Shown here piece after piece: positions 31,245 to 42,423 of a stretch of 64,000 nt of DNA. The DNA comes from Takakia lepidozioides (taxonomy: Eukaryota; Streptophyta; Takakiopsida; Takakiales; Takakiaceae). Location of the stretch: positions 12,150,001-12,214,000 of the forward strand of contig CM060734.1 in assembly GCA_030704615.1 (NCBI GenBank). Direction: 5' to 3'. Under the pieces are notes generated by a model. The model searched no databases. It saw only the letters and a list, made by a program, of their open reading frames with translations, and had not been told where the DNA came from. The position numbers and the translations under genes are program-made. Each line of letters starts with the position of its first letter. Position 1 is the stretch's first letter.

Positions 31245-32486
31245 GAACTCCAGAATGCTAGTTTTCTTTTATATTTTGCAAGTACTTCTCTCATCCTGCT
31301 TTGCTGCATCATGTTTAAACCCACCTAGTGGCCTAGCAGAGTGTGAGTTTCCCCTTCTTGGAGCCACCTCAAGCCAATGTCAGCACCCCAGGATTGACAG
31401 TGTGCAGCACTTGTACCATTTTGCAGCACAGAATGCCAATAGACTTTTTCCAGTTGACCTTTAACACGGAACCTAGGCAAAAGGTATGCAGGGCATGGAG
31501 TGCCCTATCAATGTTGCTCCGAGTGGAATTGTCAGTAGCAAAACAATGTCGTCTGCGTACATTGATAGTTTGAACATCTCTGGTATGAATGTTGGCAACT
31601 GCAGCGCAATAATGTCCACTCTGTGGTCAACTAGGTGTCCCAGCGAGTCTGCTGCTATTAGAAAGAAAAATGGAGCTAGGGGACAGCCCTGTCTCATATA
31701 TCTGGATATGGGAAAGCTCTTGGATACCACGCCATTCATCATTACTCTGCTCAAAGCAGAATGCAACAGGATGTGAACCCAAGATAGAAAAGGACCCCCA
31801 AGCCCTGTTTTCTCCAAAGCCCCCATCAGAAATGTCGAGTCTAGGGAATCAAATGCCTTCAAAAATCTAGAATTAGGAATGCCAAAGGTTGATTGTTCAC
31901 TTGTGCTCTGTGTAGGGCCTCATGTGCCAGCAAGATGTTGTCAAGAATCATACAATCCTTGAGAAATCCAGTTTGATCATGTCTGATTATCTTTAGCAAA
32001 AGAGGTTGCAACCTCAAAGCAAGGGCCTTTGCTATTATCTTGTAGGTGGAATTCAGCAATGTGATAGGGCGGTAGTTGGCCATTTCCTCCCTGTCTCCTT
32101 TCTTGAAAATCAGGGTGATCAGCCCCTCAGAAATCTGTGATGGCATAATTTTTTTCTCCAACATGTCATTGGCCATGAGCAGGTAATTGTCGCCAATAGT
32201 CTGCCACATTGCTTTGAATAGCTCTATTGGGAGCCCATCCAAGCCAGGCGGTTTCTGGGATGCCATTGAATCGACTGCCTTCCCCAATTCATCCATGGAG
32301 AATGGTTCACTCAAGGCTGTTTTGTCCCTTTGAGAGATTGGACAGGGAATGTGTTGTAATAGGGATGTTGTGGCACGGTCCTTTTGATCCGATGGCTATT
32401 GTTTTTTAAAAAGCTGCTTGAAATAGCCTGCAGCCACCGAGGCCATTATCTTGGGACTGTCCACTATGAGGCCCGAGGCAGAATCC
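31245..32486 (-). pseudogene. LINE reverse transcriptase segment
   Basis: Minus-strand translation gives the RT of a plant L1-type LINE. SEPFSMDELGKAVDSM and KPPGLDGLPIELFK come first, then LITLIFKKGDREEMANYRPI, STYKIIAKALALRL, DQTGFLKDCMILDNIL and, after a frame break at ~31860, KAFDSLDSTFL, RQGCPLAPFFFLIAADSL and the catalytic-site motif YADDIVLLL. Another frame break follows. The segment stops at the CACTA boundary in KYKRKLAFWSSA and resumes at 5645. No intact ORF remains. Confidence 0.88.
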
Positions 32487-33066
32487 CACAAAGCCAAACC
32501 TCTGCCAAGCATGTCTGGACAGATTCTATTGTACAGCCACTCTCATGTCCTGGTCTAGAGAATTCCACTCCAGCCCATATAGCCTGGCTTGATCACGCCT
32601 CGGTCCACATTATGCTAAACACTCATGGCTCCAGGGTGAAGGGCAGGGGTTTCTTTAAATTGAACCCTTCATTTCTCAAGGATCCGCTGGTGATTCAAAC
32701 TCTTCAGGAGACATGGGCTGCTGCGGATGTACCCTTCACTTCCCCAACCTTGCTCTTCCTGGTAAAACTTGGAATTCTCAGAGACAGATGTCAGGAAATC
32801 TCCAAAAAAAATGCAGAAGATAACAATAGAGGGCAGCAAGCTTTGACGAAGTGCCTGGAGGTTTTCCAGTTTCAATTGCAGACTGGGCATGAGGGTCCCC
32901 AGACAATGCTTTCATATAAAACTGCCAAGAGGAATCTGTCCTTGCTTTTACACGCCAAAGAAGAGTTCATGAGGATCAAGGTAGGAGAGAACTGGTCACT
33001 CAAAGGTGAAAATTAGATGAACAAATATTTCTTCATCAAAACAGCTCAAAGACATTCTGCAACCCT
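32487..33066 (+). pseudogene. Inverted internal LINE segment (endonuclease end to RT linker)
   Basis: The plus strand, opposite to the surrounding LINE, encodes WLDHASVHIMLN (the SDH-type end of the APE endonuclease), RGFFKLNPSFLKDP, then a helical linker and NKYFFIKTAQRHSA. In an ordinary LINE this stretch lies between the endonuclease at 33400-33067 and the RT at 32486-31245. It occupies exactly that place, but reversed. Confidence 0.75.
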
Positions 33067-33400
33067 AGTAGGGAGTGGGGTTTTGTTTGTTTGTTTCTTG
33101 TTGTTTCTTCCCATTATGAGGCGCCATTGAGGCCCGCTCAAGCACCAGATGAACTTTAACTCTCCATGTCTTGGGGCTGTAACATCCAATAAGCCCACAG
33201 CCCATGCACAGTGTGTCCTAGGAATTCTTTTCTGCTAAGGATAGACCATGAGCAGACTGCCCTAGTCTGTCCGCATCTTCCTCCACCATGTTGAAATCTC
33301 TTCCCATTATCCAGTGTTGGATATGTGTGTGTTGCAATAGCTTGTCCCTAATTTGATCCCAGAGACCAACCCTCTCATCTTCCCCATTCGGGGCATAAAT
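33067..33400 (-). pseudogene. LINE endonuclease, middle part
   Basis: Minus-strand translation from 33400 gives YAPNGEDERVGLWDQIRDKL then WIMGRDFNMVEEDADRLG. The latter carries the catalytic DFN motif of APE-type endonucleases. It continues the 40725-40372 piece across the chromovirus insertion. Confidence 0.82.
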
Positions 33401-34124
33401 TGTCGCACACCTCAGTTCGGTAAACTCCCCTTCAAGTCATAGTTACTCGCTTTGATGCGCGCGCCTGACTCCCAACCTGGCCGCCGGGCCAACTTGGAGT
33501 TTCGGCTGCTCACCGGGACATAACGGTCCCCTTCCGCTTCCCTCTAAACCCTCCACCTATTTGGGACTAGGAGAATTCCCTTTGGTAGATGGCAGTCCGG
33601 AAGAGCTCCCCACTCTTTGGTCGCTTTCCGGCTCGCTCGCTTACTCACTAGTTTTTGGTCACCAACGGGCTTGCACCGTTCTCGGGGTTACTACTCCCTA
33701 TATATACTTCTGTAGCTGTCCGCGGGGGTTTCATAACCAGCCATGCCATTTTATGGTGAACCACCACGAAAACCCTCGACTCCCGGTGGTGAGTCGCGGT
33801 GAGTCTTGGCCCACTCACCGCGGCCCCAATGGACCGTGATGAGTCCCAAGACTCCCCACGACTCCCACCTCGAGGTCTCCACCCCATGGTGAGTCCTATG
33901 CCACCCCCACTAAGTCCCACTAAGCTACCACCACCCCTTGTGGAGCCACCTCCACCGCAACCCGGTGTGCGGGGCTCCACCTAGTGAGCGCCTCCGCCTC
34001 CTTGAGTGCCTTGGGCACTCAAGGGTGCTTCAGCCCCCCATACCTATCGCTGCCGCTGCCCCCACCACAGGGGCAGCCCCTCATGTGTCCCGACCCCCTG
34101 CCCTCAAGGCAAAGGGCCGCGACA
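33401..34124 (-). repeat. Chromovirus 3' LTR
   Basis: 724 bp. The TATA box (TATATATA on the minus strand) is at 33706-33699. In-LTR open frames that recur in every LTR copy are not genes. Confidence 0.95.
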
Positions 34125-35025
34125 CACACCCCTACCAACAGGGAGTCGATGTCCTCATCGACTTGTCCATTTTGTAGAAACGAACATCCAAGTTGTGGCG
34201 TCCCACATCAAGGAGTTTGTTTCCGTACCATGGCGTCCCATGGCAAAGAACCAAACCCCACACTTGACTCCACTCTCCACTAGCTAGTTCGGCCGATTTC
34301 CTCCAAGTCCCGGCCAAGGGTGGAGCCTCTCCAGCTCCTCCCAGTGCACTCTTCTTGGCCTACTTCAAGGCCAAGGAACGATCCTCCCCGAGGATCGAAT
34401 CGCCTTACTGCAACAACATTGCTTGCGATCGCTCATGATGCCGCTTTTGGCATCACCTTGAGCAAGGGTTCACCTGGAACCCTCTTTGACTAGGAAGATA
34501 ACCTTGAACCAACCGTGCGCCCCAATCACTACAATTGGGTCCGCCTTGGAATGCTGGCCTGAGGTACGGGAACACGCCGAAGCCGCACTACGACTTCGTC
34601 CCGAGGCTACACGATTATAGTACGTGAACGGAAGCACGTAGCTTCCGCGTTAGCCCGCACTACAAGGCAACCCCCTCGGTAGCGCAGTTATAGTACGCGC
34701 ACGCGCCAGGTGCGCACTAGCACTTGAACTCCCAAATAAGGCGCAAGTTTCCTTGCCCCTTGGATGGGAGTCACCCGATTTCGGCACTGCGCAAACACAC
34801 GATTAACCCAATTTACCTCTCCCACTTTTGTAAGCTAGCATGCATTCTACACACCAGCCAACCACACCATGCATCTCCAAACACAATAGGACGCACAATA
34901 TTTGGAACCCATTTCCTTTATCACAAATTTTTGTACAATACAAGTTTTTGCAATCGGATTCCTGAGCTAGATAAACCGGGCTAAGCATGCATTTCCTCCC
35001 CCACGCTCCAAGGTTGATGTCCCCA
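34125..35025 (-). other. Chromovirus 3' untranslated region
   Basis: Non-coding sequence between the end of pol and the 3' LTR. On the minus strand GGTAGGGGTGTG next to the LTR at 34125-34136 is the likely polypurine tract. Confidence 0.8.
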
Positions 35026-38000
35026 TCAACGCTTCTTCCGCTTTTGAGGTCGCCCTTCGAACGCTGCAACTGCCTCGGATGCGTTTCCCATTTCTGAGGC
35101 ACGCACCCAAGATGCCTCCACAAGATGATAGCCCTTCCATTTGACGAGATACTCCGTTTCTCGGTTCTTGAACCTCCTCGACTTAAGTATTGCCTCCACC
35201 TCGTACTCGGGTTCATTTTCATGATCCAACAGCATAGGTGGCGGACGCAACACTTGCTGCCGATTCGGACGTGCTTCATCTTTGAAGTAAGGCTTCAAAA
35301 GGGAGACATGGAATACTGGGTGCACCTTGCTGTTTGCTGGCAGCTCCAATTCATACACATCCTCATTCATAACCCTCCGAATGCGAAAGGGACCCGCATA
35401 CGGAGGTACGAACTTCGGACTCATTTCCGGAGGTAGTCGAAAATTCTTGATGTTCAACCAGACCTCTGTGCCTGCCTCAAACTTCACTTCCCTCCGCTTC
35501 CGATTTGCCTGCCTTTCATACCGTTTCCTAGCTTTGGCAATGTTGTACTTTGCGAGCTTCAACAAACGCTCGCGTTCTTCCAGTACCGCCGCTACTGCCG
35601 GTTCCTCAACGTCCTGGGCGGCCCAACTTGTCGGCACCAGAGGTGCTTTTCCATAGACCAACACAAAAGGGGAAACTCCCGTCGCGGAGTGTTCTGTGTT
35701 ATTATAACAGAACTCTGCCGCGTCTAAGTGTTCCATCCAGTCTGATTGGTCTGCCGACACGTAATTCCGCAAGAATTGCTTCACTACGGAATTCACTCTT
35801 TCCGTTTGGCCGTCCGTCGTAGGTCGGAAGGCGGTGCTCATCTTCAGCCTCGTCCCCATCTTCTTCCAAAGTGCTCTCCAGAATTTACTCGTAAACTTTG
35901 GGTCGCGGTCCGAGACAATATCCTTCGGGACTCCATGATGCTTTAAGACGTGGGCGAAGTAAAGTCGCCCTGTCTCCTGCGCAGTTGCCGTCTCCTTGGT
36001 GGGGATGAAATGGGCCATTTTACTGAACCTATCTACCACCACCATGATTGCATCGAATCCTTTTGACAGCGGCATAGCAGTCATGAAATCCATCGAGACG
36101 CTTTCCCAAGTCCCCTCTGGAATCGGCAAGGGTTGTAACAGCCCCGCTTGCTTTTTATACTCGCTCCGGTTTTGTTGGCATGTGGTGCATGTCTTTACAT
36201 ACTCCTCTGCCTCCTCCCTCAGTTTGGGCCAGAAATACTCTTTCTTCAAGAGTGCCGCAGTGCGCTTGGCTCCACCGTGGCCCGCAAGCGGGCTATCATG
36301 GCATTCTCTCAAGAGACTATCCCTGATCCCTCCCTTTGGCACATAGAGACGTTTTTGCTTATACCGGAGCAGTCCGTTTTGCAAGTGGAACTGCGATTTA
36401 ACCCCCATTCTCAAGTTCTGCATCACGCACTTTGCCAGCTCATCCTTCCGGCAAGCCTTCCGGATCTTCCTTTGGAGCGCCGTCTCGCCCTTGTACACCA
36501 ACAAGAGCTGTTGCTTTCTACTTAAAGCATCGGCCACCACATTGTCCCGTCCCGGTTTGTACTGGATATCCAAGTCAAACACTGCCAAAGTATCTTGCCA
36601 CCTAAGTTGTTTTGGGGACAACTTGGGCTGCGTGGCAAAATACTTCACCGTGACATTGTCCGTGAACACCTTCACTGGGTTGGAACCAACATAGTGGCGC
36701 CAGAGTTCAAGGCAATGTACCACCGCCTTCATCTCTTTTTCGTGCGTCGGCCACCGTCGCTCCACTTCATTCAGTTTCTTACTTTCGTAAGCCACTGGAC
36801 GTCCATCTTGCATAAGTACACCCCCAATTGCGAAGTCCGATGCATCTGTATGAATCTCAAACGGACGATCGAACTCCGGGATTTTTAAGACTGGAGCTTC
36901 CGTCATCCGCTGCTTCAATTCAGCAAAAGCTTGGCCACAAAATGTGTTCCATACCCAGACTTTGGATTTACACAGAAGGTCCGACAGCGGCCCCGCGATC
37001 TTGGCGAAATTTCTCACATACTTCCGGTAATAGGAGGCGAGTCCTAGGAAGGATCGCACTCCCGGGACCGAAGTCGGAGGCTCCCAGTCCAAGATCGCCC
37101 TCACCTTTCTGTCATCCATTTTGATCCCATCCTGTGTAATCACGTGCCCCAAGAACTCCACTTTTGTGACCCCGAATTCGCACTTTGAAGCTTTGGCATA
37201 CAGCTTCCCTTCTCGCAATTTTTGGAACACCCTTTTGAGGTGCTCCAGGTGCTCCTCCTTTGTTTTCGAGTACACCAAGATGTCGTCGATGTACACGATC
37301 ACAAAGTCATCCAACCACTCCTGGAAAAGGCTGTTCATCAGCGTGCTAAATGTCGCTGGTGCATTGGTGAGCCCAAAAGGCATCACCAAGAACTCATATG
37401 AACCATACCTTGTCCTGCACGCGGTCTTCTCCTCATCTCCTTCCGCCACCCGAATTTGGTGATAGCCGGAGCGCAAGTCGATCCGGCTGAAATACTTCGC
37501 TCCTGCCAACCGATCGAAGAGGTCGTCGATCCTTGGCAAAGGGTACCGGTTTTTGATAGTCACCTTATTCAGAGCCCTGTAATCGACACACATCCGCAGC
37601 GTCCCATCCTTCTTGTCTGCAAATAGCACCGGGGCTCCGTAAGGTGACTTACTCGGCCGGATGTACCCCTTTGACATTAGATCTTTGAGCTGAGTCTTCA
37701 GCTCGACCAACTCTTTGTGGCTCAACCGGTAGGGCGCCTTGGCAGGCGGTTCCGATCCCGGTATCACCTCAATTTTGTGGTCAACTCCTCTTCGCGGTGG
37801 CAAGCCGCTTGGTAAATCCTCCGGCATCACATCCTGGTATTTCTCCAAAATCCCCTTGATCCAATCTGGGCTCGGCTCCCCATCGCCTTCTCCTTTCACT
37901 TCTCTAATGTAAAGCAAAAACTGGGACTCGTGTGTCTCCTCCACGGCCCACTCCTTTGCTGATAGAAGGTTTATTCGCCCTCCCACGGATTTGGGCGTTT

Positions 38001-38229
38001 CCGACACTCGTAAAACCTCGCCACCATTCCCACATGGCAGCGTGACTACTCTCTTGCGGCCATCTATGACCGCTCCGGATTTGCTCAAAAAGGTCATTCC
38101 CAAAATGAGATCCACTCCATCGATCTCGCAGATAGTGAAGTTCTCACGTCCCTCCCAACTCCCCAGTTGAAGAGGAACATCAAACGCCAACCTTGTCGCC
38201 AACTGAGGTTCTCCTTTGGCAGAGCGCAC
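35026..38229 (-). CDS. Chromovirus pol: protease end, RT, RNase H, integrase, chromodomain
   Basis: This 1067-residue frame begins inside the protease ([15 protein letters not shown]) and has RT at ~190-370 with catalytic YIDD (313-316). RNase H begins at TDAS (461-464). The integrase has zinc ligands H644, H651, C681 and C684 and a DD35E core at D714, D774 and E810. A chromodomain lies at ~1008-1060 ([21 protein letters not shown]). It copies genomic RNA to DNA and integrates it; the chromodomain is thought to guide integration to heterochromatin. The Met at residue 1 is not a real start: the frame should join gag at about 38230, where a one-base change separates them. All catalytic residues are present. 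Confidence 0.93.
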   Translation of the reverse strand: MRSAKGEPQLATRLAFDVPLQLGSWEGRENFTICEIDGVDLILGMTFLSKSGAVIDGRKRVVTLPCGNGGEVLRVSETPKSVGGRINLLSAKEWAVEETHESQFLLYIREVKGEGDGEPSPDWIKGILEKYQDVMPEDLPSGLPPRRGVDHKIEVIPGSEPPAKAPYRLSHKELVELKTQLKDLMSKGYIRPSKSPYGAPVLFADKKDGTLRMCVDYRALNKVTIKNRYPLPRIDDLFDRLAGAKYFSRIDLRSGYHQIRVAEGDEEKTACRTRYGSYEFLVMPFGLTNAPATFSTLMNSLFQEWLDDFVIVYIDDILVYSKTKEEHLEHLKRVFQKLREGKLYAKASKCEFGVTKVEFLGHVITQDGIKMDDRKVRAILDWEPPTSVPGVRSFLGLASYYRKYVRNFAKIAGPLSDLLCKSKVWVWNTFCGQAFAELKQRMTEAPVLKIPEFDRPFEIHTDASDFAIGGVLMQDGRPVAYESKKLNEVERRWPTHEKEMKAVVHCLELWRHYVGSNPVKVFTDNVTVKYFATQPKLSPKQLRWQDTLAVFDLDIQYKPGRDNVVADALSRKQQLLLVYKGETALQRKIRKACRKDELAKCVMQNLRMGVKSQFHLQNGLLRYKQKRLYVPKGGIRDSLLRECHDSPLAGHGGAKRTAALLKKEYFWPKLREEAEEYVKTCTTCQQNRSEYKKQAGLLQPLPIPEGTWESVSMDFMTAMPLSKGFDAIMVVVDRFSKMAHFIPTKETATAQETGRLYFAHVLKHHGVPKDIVSDRDPKFTSKFWRALWKKMGTRLKMSTAFRPTTDGQTERVNSVVKQFLRNYVSADQSDWMEHLDAAEFCYNNTEHSATGVSPFVLVYGKAPLVPTSWAAQDVEEPAVAAVLEERERLLKLAKYNIAKARKRYERQANRKRREVKFEAGTEVWLNIKNFRLPPEMSPKFVPPYAGPFRIRRVMNEDVYELELPANSKVHPVFHVSLLKPYFKDEARPNRQQVLRPPPMLLDHENEPEYEVEAILKSRRFKNRETEYLVKWKGYHLVEASWVRASEMGNASEAVAAFEGRPQKRKKR

Positions 38230-39587
38230 CTCAATAGAGGCCCCACGTCACTTGTCGGGAGTCCCAACTTTCGCGCCGCCGCCGGCGTCATGAAGGAGTG
38301 CGACGCTCCTGTGTCCACCAACAACGACACATTAGTTCCGGATATTATCCCATCCACGAACAATAACTGACTCCCTTTTCGTAAGGCGCCAGTTTCCTGA
38401 TACAACTCACAAGAAAATTTGCCTACCTTGCAAGTCCTGGCGACCACCGCTTCCACCAAGCGACTGATGGTATCTTCCGACAGCTCCGTGGTCGCCCGAG
38501 TCATGTTCAATTGCCGGGGCTTCGTGCACTTCTTGGCCATGTGCCCGGGCTCCCCGCAATTGAAACACACTCCATCAAAGGTCGCCTTCTGTCCGCCATA
38601 AGTCGCTCCACCCGCTTTTCCTTTCGAAGCACCGGGTGCCGCCTTGACGTGTGAAGGACCTCCCTTCGATTTCCACGTGCCATTTTCGCCGCGTGGCCTA
38701 TCCCACTTCTTTTCCGGTCGGGAGGAGTCACCTTCCCGCCGGGTCTTCTTGTGGTTCAGCTCCGTACGGCCTTGTCTCTCACCCCTAGGGACATCCGAGA
38801 AACATTCAGCTCTCTCAATTGCCTCGTTCAAAGTCTTGGGTGGCTTCTCCTCCAACTTCCGCCTAGCCCATGGGGCCAGTCCCGCCACAAAGTTGAAGAC
38901 CATTTCTGGTTCTGCCATGTCCGCGACTTCGAGCAACAGCACATTGAAAGCCTGGACATACCCCCGAATGTCATCTGTTTGCTTCAAATTCCTCATCTTG
39001 TCCCGGGCAAGCCAGGACGCGTTGAGGGGCACAAACTGTCTCTTCATCAATTCCTTGAACTCACTCCAGTTCAAGGTTTCCGGGCTTGGGCCTCGGTCGT
39101 GAAGGCGTTTCTGCCACCATTGTTGAGCATAGCCCCTCAAATAGGTGGGAGCCACTTCCACCCGATCCTCGTCACTCAACTTGGCCGCCCGGAAGTACTG
39201 CTCTAGCTCCAGGAGCCAGGTGTTGAGTGCCTTCCGGTTTCGAACGCCCTTGAAGGTGCCGGGTTCCTTAGGCTTCACCTTAAACTTTGCCTTGGTGGAA
39301 GTGGCATTAGCCGCCTTCAACACGTCTTTCAACGTCCCGCCAAACTGCGCCAACAACCCTTCCCAAAAGGCTGCCGGCATGGGAGGCATCTCTTGGTTTG
39401 TCGGAGCTCTCAAAGATTCCTCGGGCTCCGACTCCTCGGATTCCTCCCGCTCCTGAGCGGCCTCATTTTCGGAAACATTAATCGCTTTCTCAAACGGCCG
39501 CCTCGGTGACACGTCGCCCCCATCGGGCTCACCGGGATCATCATCTTTTGGGCTGTTCCGCTTTCGCTTCGGCTTGCCCGACCCCAT
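38094..39587 (-). CDS. Chromovirus gag with start of protease, frameshifted
   Basis: I place the start at ATG 39587 ([11 protein letters not shown]). The longer frame to 39650 runs into the primer site and LTR. It has an acidic N-terminus, a gag core at ~90-270 with WLLELEQYF and [10 protein letters not shown], a zinc knuckle [14 protein letters not shown] and the protease active site [11 protein letters not shown]. After GPL the frame shifts and about 45 unrelated residues follow to a stop at 38094. In pol the expected protease continuation [10 protein letters not shown] starts one frame over, so a single-base deletion near 38230 is the likely cause. Gag packages the RNA. The protease would be inactive without correction or ribosomal slippage. 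Confidence 0.9.
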   Translation of the reverse strand: MGSGKPKRKRNSPKDDDPGEPDGGDVSPRRPFEKAINVSENEAAQEREESEESEPEESLRAPTNQEMPPMPAAFWEGLLAQFGGTLKDVLKAANATSTKAKFKVKPKEPGTFKGVRNRKALNTWLLELEQYFRAAKLSDEDRVEVAPTYLRGYAQQWWQKRLHDRGPSPETLNWSEFKELMKRQFVPLNASWLARDKMRNLKQTDDIRGYVQAFNVLLLEVADMAEPEMVFNFVAGLAPWARRKLEEKPPKTLNEAIERAECFSDVPRGERQGRTELNHKKTRREGDSSRPEKKWDRPRGENGTWKSKGGPSHVKAAPGASKGKAGGATYGGQKATFDGVCFNCGEPGHMAKKCTKPRQLNMTRATTELSEDTISRLVEAVVARTCKVGKFSCELYQETGALRKGSQLLFVDGIISGTNVSLLVDTGASHSFMTPAAARKLGLPTSDVGPLLRCALPKENLSWRQGWRLMFLFNWGVGRDVRTSLSARSMEWISFWE

Positions 39588-39628
39588 GATGAGGCCAATC
39601 CCAAGGACGATCGCGTACTGAACTCTAA

Positions 39629-39640
39629 GCTCTGATACCA
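39629..39640 (-). other. Primer-binding site for initiator tRNA-Met
   Basis: The minus strand reads TGGTATCAGAGC two bases after the end of the 5' LTR. This is the usual plant gypsy and copia primer site. Confidence 0.95.
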
Positions 39641-39642
39641 AG

Positions 39643-40366
39643 TGTCGCACACCTCAGTTCGGTAAACTCCCCTTCAAGTCATAGTTACTCGCTTTGATGC
39701 GCGCGCCTGACTCCCAACCTGGCCGCCGGGCCAACTTGGAGTTTCGGCTGCTCACCGGGACATAACGGTCCCCTTCCGCTTCCCTCTAAACCCTCCACCT
39801 ATTTGGGACTAGGAGAATTCCCTTTGGTAGATGGCAGTCCGGAAGAGCTCCCCACTCTTTGGTCGCTTTCCGGCTCGCTCGCTTACTCACTAGTTTTTGG
39901 TCACCAACGGGCTTGCACCGTTCTCGGGGTTACTACTCCCTATATATACTTCTGTAGCTGTCCGCGGGGGTTTCATAACCAGCCATGCCATTTTATGGTG
40001 AACCACCACGAAAACCCTCGACTCCCGGTGGTGAGTCGCGGTGAGTCTTGGCCCACTCACCGCGGCCCCAATGGACCGTGATGAGTCCCAAGACTCCCCA
40101 CGACTCCCACCTCGAGGTCTCCACCCCATGGTGAGTCCTATGCCACCCCCACTAAGTCCCACTAAGCTACCACCACCCCTTGTGGAGCCACCTCCACCGC
40201 AACCCGGTGTGCGGGGCTCCACCTAGTGAGCGCCTCCGCCTCCTTGAGTGCCTTGGGCACTCAAGGGTGCTTCAGCCCCCCATACCTATCGCTGCCGCTG
40301 CCCCCACCACAGGGGCAGCCCCTCATGTGTCCCGACCCCCTGCCCTCAAGGCAAAGGGCCGCGACA
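39643..40366 (-). repeat. Chromovirus 5' LTR
   Basis: 724 bp, apparently identical to the 3' LTR. The TATA box on the minus strand is at 39948-39941, so transcription starts about 30 bases further toward 39910. Confidence 0.95.
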
Positions 40367-40371
40367 TAAAT

Positions 40372-40725
40372 GTTCAGCACACCCACCATGCCAAGCGTTT
40401 GACCCAGGTTCAATACTAGAAACTGGACTCTACCCTGGATCCAGACCTCGTTAGAAATAGTAGATTGTTGTAGAGAAGGAGCGACCAGAATTGTAGTACC
40501 CCCCCTTGAGTCTATGACTGTTGGGTTCCAAAAAGCAGTGGCAGAGGGCCATAGAGACGCCCCAAGAGAGGTGATTTTAGTTTGATCTAACTTACGCTCT
40601 TGTAAGAAAAAAAGGTTGAAGCCACGAATAAACCCCGAGGCCCAGGTTGTAACCCTTGCCCTTTTGGGGGCAAAGTGGTCTGATCCTAGGCCTCTTACAT
40701 TCCAAGAGCAGAAGGAGAGGTTCAT
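40372..40725 (-). pseudogene. LINE APE endonuclease N-terminus
   Basis: Starts NLSFCSWNVRGLGS (the WNxRG motif of APE endonucleases), then FFLQERKLDQTKI (catalytic Glu) and VGVLNI, which joins to YAPN at 33400. It was interrupted by the chromovirus. No stop lies within this part. Confidence 0.85.
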
Positions 40726-41510
40726 GTGGGGGTGATTGAAAGGCCCGTGGGGTTAGCACGATCTGATGGCCATATAGGATTGAACAAGAATTTTGTACGT
40801 CTGTCAGATGGGGGAAGAGCAGAGACCCATTTGAATCCCCTGGGAGGGGGGAACAAAGCTGGAAGTTTGCAGGTGAACACTGTACTGGACCTCTTCCTTT
40901 TGCTTTTGTAGTTCATGGGTAGAAATTGGTTTGCACTATCTCTGTGAATTGAGGTTTTCTAGATGTTCCAATAAAGAGCTTGTGAAAAAACAAAAAAACG
41001 TTGAGGGGGATGAGGGGAGGACAGAAGCATCCCACCAACCTGGGAGAAGTTTCTGCTGACTTGGATGGCTGTCCAACATAAGGGTCCAGACCCTTTTGCA
41101 ATCAGCAGCATGCATGAGAGCCAGAGAGCAGAGGGGGGAGTAAGTATGAGAAATCATGCTTACCATTGGGGGTGATTCGACCGTATCCTCCGGTAGCGGA
41201 AAAGTGATGGAGTTGTCTGGAGCGGCGTTGGAAGAGATATTAAACTGATTGTCCATAGCCAACATCAGCTCCCTGTTCATGTTTGGCTGCTGCTGGGGAA
41301 GTCCACCCTTCTTTTTTTGCATGTCGTAATGCTCGTCCACCATTTGAGGCCCTCCTCAAAGATCTGCTTGTTGCAAGCCCATTCATTAGGATCCTTGACC
41401 CTGCAAGACAGGTAATATTTGCACACCCAAATCCAAGAATTATGGGCACCCGTGGTGTCCAGGTCTCTACTGTAGATAACAAGCATGACCACTACTACGT
41501 TTGCCAAGGG
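40726..41510 (-). pseudogene. Probable LINE ORF1 remnant
   Basis: Minus-strand frames with plausible protein text lie directly upstream of the endonuclease: WIWVCKYYLSCRVKDPNEWA at about 41440-41380 and NSITFPLPEDTVESPP at about 41210-41160. Frames change several times. The position fits LINE ORF1, though no zinc knuckle was seen. It ends at the poly-G tract. Confidence 0.4.
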
Positions 41511-41511
41511 T

Positions 41512-41542
<31 letters not shown>
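41512..41542 (+). repeat. Uninterrupted run of 31 G
   Basis: Thirty-one consecutive G residues separate the LINE remnant from the GC-rich repeat block. The length may be affected by sequencing slippage. Confidence 0.85.
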
Positions 41543-41543
<1 letters not shown>

Positions 41544-42239
41544 AGCGATGCCTCAGCGACCTCCAAACGCCCCGCGTAGCGACGGAAATACACTACAGCG
41601 CCCGGGGCAAATCGTGCGGGAAGTCGCAGCCACGTCAGTTCGACGTCGCTCCTGAAATGTCGCAGATTAGCGACCTCGGGGAATCGCTAATCCCCCGGGC
41701 CCCCCTGGACACGACCTCCGGCGGCGGAATGACGCCACCCCTCTGGGCAGTCACAATATTGCGACTCCCGGGAGTCGCAACTAGGGGCTAGGAGGGGGGG
41801 GTCCATCCCTCCCCCTGCGTCGTGGGGCAGTCACAAGGACGTCGCCCATCCCCAGCAATAGCCACGCGCCGGCGTCGCAGGCACGTCGCACCCTGGGACA
41901 TTAAAGCCCCCGCTCTGCGACGCTTGGACATCGTATAGGGGAGCGATTCTGCCTAGGGGACCGGCGACACCCGGGAATCGCAATTCCGTCACTGCCATTT
42001 CCGGGCATCGCTAGTCTGCCATGGGAAGGGGGGTTCGCTGGCGACGCCCGGGAATCGCTAAGACGACGCAGCCCCCCTAGGCTGTCGCTAGCTCCAGGGG
42101 AGAGCACATTCTTATACAACTCCCGGGAGTCGCACCAACGTCGCAGCCCCTGGGCAGCGTCGCTCGCTCCACGATGGGGCGGTTCTTTTGCGACGTCCCG
42201 GAATCGCTAGAGTGTCGCTGGTTGCCCGGGGCCGTCGCT
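41543..42239. repeat. GC-rich block with CCCGGGARTCGC repeats, possible small DNA transposon
   Basis: About seven copies of CCCGGGAATCGC or CCCGGGAGTCGC, and many GTCGC/GCGAC words, occur at uneven spacing in both orientations. The ends, TAGCGATGCC on the left and GGCCGTCGCT on the right, are weakly inverted to each other, as expected for a small inverted-repeat transposon. No coding sequence and no target duplication were found. Confidence 0.45.
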
Positions 42240-42365
42240 GGGGGGGGGTGGATAGGAGGGTAGCCAGCTGGTTTTTGGGGTGGGGTTTTGGGGGTTTTTT
42301 TTTCGTTTGGGGGGGGGTTGGGGTGTGGGGTTTTCTTGGGGGTTGGGGTGTGCCTTGTGCTTGCA
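42240..42365 (+). repeat. G/T-rich tract with G-quadruplex potential
   Basis: Successive runs of three or more G separated by T-rich spacers, for example GGGGTTTTGGGGG, could form several G-quadruplexes on the plus strand. Confidence 0.7.
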
Positions 42366-42423
42366 AGAATTGCATGCATTCTAATCTATAGGTCGACACA
42401 CCATATCCACATGTCCATTAAGG

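Larger units (their letters stand above)
33401..40366 (-). mobile_element. Nearly intact Ty3/gypsy chromovirus
   Basis: Two 724-bp LTRs at 33401-34124 and 39643-40366 appear identical by eye. They are bounded by TGTCGC and GCGACA and flanked by the 5-bp duplication TAAAT (33396-33400 and 40367-40371). A primer site follows the 5' LTR, and gag and pol occupy the interior. The host LINE reading joins cleanly when the element and one TAAAT are removed. Only one coding lesion was seen, in the protease, so insertion is recent. Confidence 0.95.

Noticed and set aside
33648-33980. Recurrent 110-residue ORF with GGGGSTRGG (also at 22693 and 39890)
   Set aside because: It lies inside the LTR in all three copies and in the reverse sense to the element, so it recurs only because the LTR does.
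38215-38245. Programmed -1 frameshift between gag and pol in the chromovirus
   Set aside because: The shift falls inside the protease, after the active site, where a fused product would be needed for a complete domain. A one-base deletion is simpler. Kept only as a point to check.
39588-39650. Longer gag start at 39650
   Set aside because: It would put coding sequence through the primer-binding site and the LTR end. ATG 39587 is the natural start.
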